Source: Geminicoccaceae bacterium (GTDB lineage: Bacteria; Pseudomonadota; Alphaproteobacteria; Geminicoccales; Geminicoccaceae). Taken from it: a stretch of DNA of 37,895 nucleotides. The notes under the pieces are model-generated. The model made no database searches and was not told the DNA's origin. It saw nothing but the letters and a program-made list of their open reading frames with translations. The position numbers and the translations under genes are program-made. Numbering within the stretch: position 1 is the stretch's first letter; each line of letters starts with the position of its first letter. Positions 35,447 to 37,895 of this stretch are shown here, piece after piece. The stretch is taken from positions 1 to 37,895 of the forward strand of contig JAABSG010000003.1 of assembly GCA_011390475.1 (NCBI GenBank). Direction: 5' to 3'.

Positions 35447-36589
35447 ATGGATAGGCAAAAACTTCTGACCGGTGCCGCTGGTCTCGCCCTCGTCATGGGC
35501 CTGGCCGCGAGCGGACAGGCCCGCGAGATTCCGGCCTTGGCCGACCTCGAGGGATCGGGTGAGGACGGTTACTGGGAATATTACGAGGTCACCACCGACG
35601 AGGAGGTGGCGGCCTTTCAGGAGATCGTCAGGGCCCCCGGCGTGCCGATGGAAAATCCGCCGGCCGAGCCCATCAGCATCGGCCTGATCTACCCGAGCCA
35701 GGACGTCTCCGATTTCTGGCTCCGCAACTATATCGCGATGCTCGCCCGGTTCGACGAGATCGGTCTGCCTTACGAAACCGTGCAGTACGCGTCGGATATC
35801 GACGAGCACCTGGTCCAGGCGACCTTTGCCGAGCAGGTGCTGCAGGAGGATTTCGACTACGTAATCTACGGCCCGACCGAGCTCGCCATCCAGCAGGACA
35901 ACATCAAGGCGTTGATCGACAAGCCCGACACCGAGGTAATGATCTGGAACTACACGGTCGTGCCGCAGGACTGGGGCTCGACCCAACCGCTTTCTTTCGT
36001 CGCCTTCTCGCACCTCGATGGTGCCTTGAACATGTGTAACTACGTGCTCGAGACGCTGGGTTCGGAGGGCACGCTCGCGCTCATCCGCGGCACGCCCGGC
36101 TCGATCGACGACCAGCGCTCCGGCGGCTTCGCCGACTGTGTCACGACCGAGGGCGACTGGGAGGTCGCCTACGAGCACTACGGCAACTTCACCCGCGAGG
36201 GCGGCTACACCGGTGCCCAGCAGATCCTCCAGGCCTATCCCGAGGTGACGTTGATCCACAACGCCAACACCGCGATGGCCATGGGCGCTCTCTCGGCCGT
36301 CCAGGAGATCGGTTCCGACGTCAAGATCACCGGCTGGGGCGGCACCGGCGACGAACTCGAGGCAATGCGCCTGGGCGAGCTCTGGGCCACGCCGATGCGG
36401 ATGGCCGACGATGTGGGCATCGCCGCCGCCGAGATCATCCGCGCCGATCTCGAGGGCCGCACCGACGAGGTGCCGCTGGTCTTCCTTGCCCGGATCACCA
36501 TCGCGACGGGCACGCAAGGGGCCGAGGAGGTCGACGCCATGGAGGCGGAATCGTTCCGCTACTCGGGCATCGGCACGCTCGAGCGCTGA
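35447..36589 (+). CDS. sugar ABC transporter periplasmic binding protein
   Basis: The 380-residue protein has a Sec signal peptide (KLLTGAAGLALVMGLAASGQA, cleavage after about residue 25) and a GGGAG site before ATG 35447. The mature protein shows the LacI/ribose-binding fold pattern: ISIGLIYPSQDVSDFWLRNYIAMLARFDEIG at the first lobe, GTLALIRGTPGSIDDQRSGGFADCV in the middle and LIHNANTAMAMGALSAVQEIGSDVKITGWGGTGDELEAM near the second lobe. The 65-residue acidic stretch before the first strand is longer than in RbsB. The ligand is unknown; the pentose/hexose class is inferred from its neighbours. Confidence 0.87.
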   Translation: MDRQKLLTGAAGLALVMGLAASGQAREIPALADLEGSGEDGYWEYYEVTTDEEVAAFQEIVRAPGVPMENPPAEPISIGLIYPSQDVSDFWLRNYIAMLARFDEIGLPYETVQYASDIDEHLVQATFAEQVLQEDFDYVIYGPTELAIQQDNIKALIDKPDTEVMIWNYTVVPQDWGSTQPLSFVAFSHLDGALNMCNYVLETLGSEGTLALIRGTPGSIDDQRSGGFADCVTTEGDWEVAYEHYGNFTREGGYTGAQQILQAYPEVTLIHNANTAMAMGALSAVQEIGSDVKITGWGGTGDELEAMRLGELWATPMRMADDVGIAAAEIIRADLEGRTDEVPLVFLARITIATGTQGAEEVDAMEAESFRYSGIGTLER

Positions 36590-36628
36590 GCCCCCAGCGC
36601 CGAGCCAAAACAGCAGGTAGCAAGAAGC

Positions 36629-37411
36629 ATGGACCAGCCGCCCCTCTCCGTCGAGCCGCTCTTGACCATGACCGGCATCGCCAAGCATTTCGGCGGTGTC
36701 ATGGCGGTGCAGGACGTCGACCTCACCCTGGGCCGGGGTGAGGTCGTCGCGATCGTCGGCGACAACGGCGCCGGTAAATCCACCCTGATCAAGGTTTTGA
36801 CCGGGGTGCACGTGCCGGACGAGGGGGTGATCACCCTCGAGGGGCGGCAGGTTTCCATCACTAGCAAGCGAGCGTCACAAGCGCTCGGCATCGAGGCCGT
36901 CTATCAGGACCTGGGCCTCGTCGACACGCTCGATGCCGCGGGCAACGTCTTTTTGGGCCACGAGCTCAAGCGCTACATCCTCGGCATCCCCTTTCTGCGA
37001 AACGCGCGGATGGCCGAGGAGGCCGCCCGGGTCTTGAAGGAGAATGTCGGGATCGAGCTCGAGGACATCACGGTCCCGACCCACAATCTCTCCGGCGGCC
37101 AGCGCCAGGCGGTCGCCATCGCGCGGGCCATCTACAACACGGACTTGAAGATCCTGGTGATGGACGAGCCCACGGCGGCCTTGGGCCCCGAAGAGACCCG
37201 GAACACGCTGAAGCTGATGCGGCGGCTGAAGGACCAGGGCATCTCGCTCATCGTCATCAGCCACAATCTCGACCACGTCTTCGCCGTCGCCGATCGCGTC
37301 ATGGTAATGCGCGGCGGCCGGGTCGCGGCCACGCTGGACTGCAAGAGCTCGACCAAACAGGATGTCCTCGCCCACATCATCGCCGCCACGGACGGCAACG
37401 TCGCCGCCTGA
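36629..37411 (+). CDS. sugar ABC transporter ATPase, single domain (FrcA-like)
   Basis: The 260-residue ATPase has Walker A GDNGAGKST at 44-52, a Q-loop in EAVYQDLGL, the signature LSGGQRQAVAIARAIY, Walker B LVMDEPTAALG and the switch His in VISHNLDHVF. Most CUT2 systems use an ATPase with two tandem nucleotide-binding domains of about 500 residues; this one has a single domain, as in FrcA of the rhizobial fructose system. It lies 39 bp after the binding-protein gene and completes a permease-binding protein-ATPase operon. Confidence 0.9.
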   Translation: MDQPPLSVEPLLTMTGIAKHFGGVMAVQDVDLTLGRGEVVAIVGDNGAGKSTLIKVLTGVHVPDEGVITLEGRQVSITSKRASQALGIEAVYQDLGLVDTLDAAGNVFLGHELKRYILGIPFLRNARMAEEAARVLKENVGIELEDITVPTHNLSGGQRQAVAIARAIYNTDLKILVMDEPTAALGPEETRNTLKLMRRLKDQGISLIVISHNLDHVFAVADRVMVMRGGRVAATLDCKSSTKQDVLAHIIAATDGNVAA

Positions 37412-37480
37412 GGGCCGGCGTCGGCTCGGCGTTGGTCATGGGTCCGGGCCAGGGGTCGGGGCCGGGGGTTGGCGCTCGCC

Positions 37481-37762
37481 TCAGAGCACCAGGAGCTGGA
37501 AGGCCAGGTCGCGGATGAAGTAGAGGGCGAGGATGAGGACCATGGGCGAGATGTCGATGCCGCCGAGATTGGGCAGGATGTTGCGGATCGGGCGGAGCAG
37601 CGGTTCGGTGATGCGGTGGAGGAAGTCGCCGATCGTGTAGACGAAGCGATTGCCGGTGTTCACCATGTTGAAGCTGACGAGCAGGCTGAGCACCACCATG
37701 GCGATCAGGAGCCAGATATAGATGGTGATCACGGTGTTGATGAGGTTGTAGACAGCGATCAT
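37481..37762 (-). CDS. yggT: YggT-family membrane protein
   Basis: The 93-residue protein has two membrane helices (VITIYIWLLIAMVVLSLLV and ISPMVLILALYFIRDLAFQLL) separated by the family signature LHRITEPLLRPIRNILPNLGGIDISP. YggT proteins are widespread, have been tied to osmotic tolerance and, in cyanobacteria and plastids, to membrane organisation, but their molecular role is unsettled. ATG 37762 was chosen: a GGAG site precedes it, while the upstream open frame is Arg/Pro-rich and not protein-like. The gene is convergent with the sugar ATPase gene. Confidence 0.9.
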   Translation of the reverse strand: MIAVYNLINTVITIYIWLLIAMVVLSLLVSFNMVNTGNRFVYTIGDFLHRITEPLLRPIRNILPNLGGIDISPMVLILALYFIRDLAFQLLVL

Positions 37763-37895
37763 CGGGGCTCCGGCAATGCGGCTTGGTGAGCGGTGGCGCG
37801 ATCGACCGCGGGCCGGGTGGCCTCGGGCTCGGCTCGCGATTGCGGACTTACGCGGCGGGTCGGCTGCTGACAAGGTTTTCGACCGCGCGGTCGCG

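Overview
The window is high-GC DNA from a free-living, flagellated alphaproteobacterium, probably of the Rhodospirillales or a neighbouring order. This rests on FlbD placed directly behind fliN and a MotA gene, a CtrA-like box before fliF, the strong GC3 bias, and frequent ATGA/TGATG gene overlaps. No tRNA, rRNA, CRISPR array, transposase or prophage gene was seen.

Layout. 1-433 (-) is the 5' part of an EF-G-like translational GTPase. 802-1659 (+) is an anti-sigma-like membrane protein whose 3' end overlaps that of convergent rmuC. 2968-10253 is a split polyamine ABC importer: two tandem periplasmic binding proteins, then a type II toxin-antitoxin pair and a UbiH/Coq6-type hydroxylase on the minus strand, then two permeases and the ATPase. 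The toxin-antitoxin pair lies between two inverted copies of a roughly 60-bp hairpin repeat. 10372-21440 is one tightly packed flagellar operon: fliF, fliG, fliH, fliN, a motA homologue, flbD, flhA, flhF, flhG and a FliK-like gene.

21452-25835 (-) holds a NUDIX hydrolase, a FIST-domain protein and a second, non-flagellar MotA/MotB-type pair that resembles ZorA/ZorB of the Zorya anti-phage system but has no recognisable Zorya effector beside it. A possible 59-codon gene with a five-residue repeat overlaps the start of the ZorA-like gene by ATGA.

26015-32091 is the most interesting region. A REC-PAS-GGDEF-EAL response regulator and an RpfC-like hybrid kinase (TM input, kinase, pseudo-receiver, receiver, HPt) run on the plus strand. 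They converge on an RpfF-like DSF synthase on the minus strand. This copies the rpfG-rpfC/rpfF order of Xanthomonas, but the HD-GYP protein RpfG is replaced by a protein with a degenerate GGDEF and an intact EAL domain. The net output, c-di-GMP breakdown on sensing a cis-2-unsaturated fatty acid, would be the same but reached through an unrelated enzyme.

32362-34049 (-) holds a rhomboid protease, a PaaY/gamma-carbonic-anhydrase-type hexapeptide protein and a small conserved-looking protein. 34350-37411 (+) is a CUT2-type sugar ABC importer (permease, binding protein, single-domain ATPase). 37481-37762 (-) is a YggT-family membrane protein.
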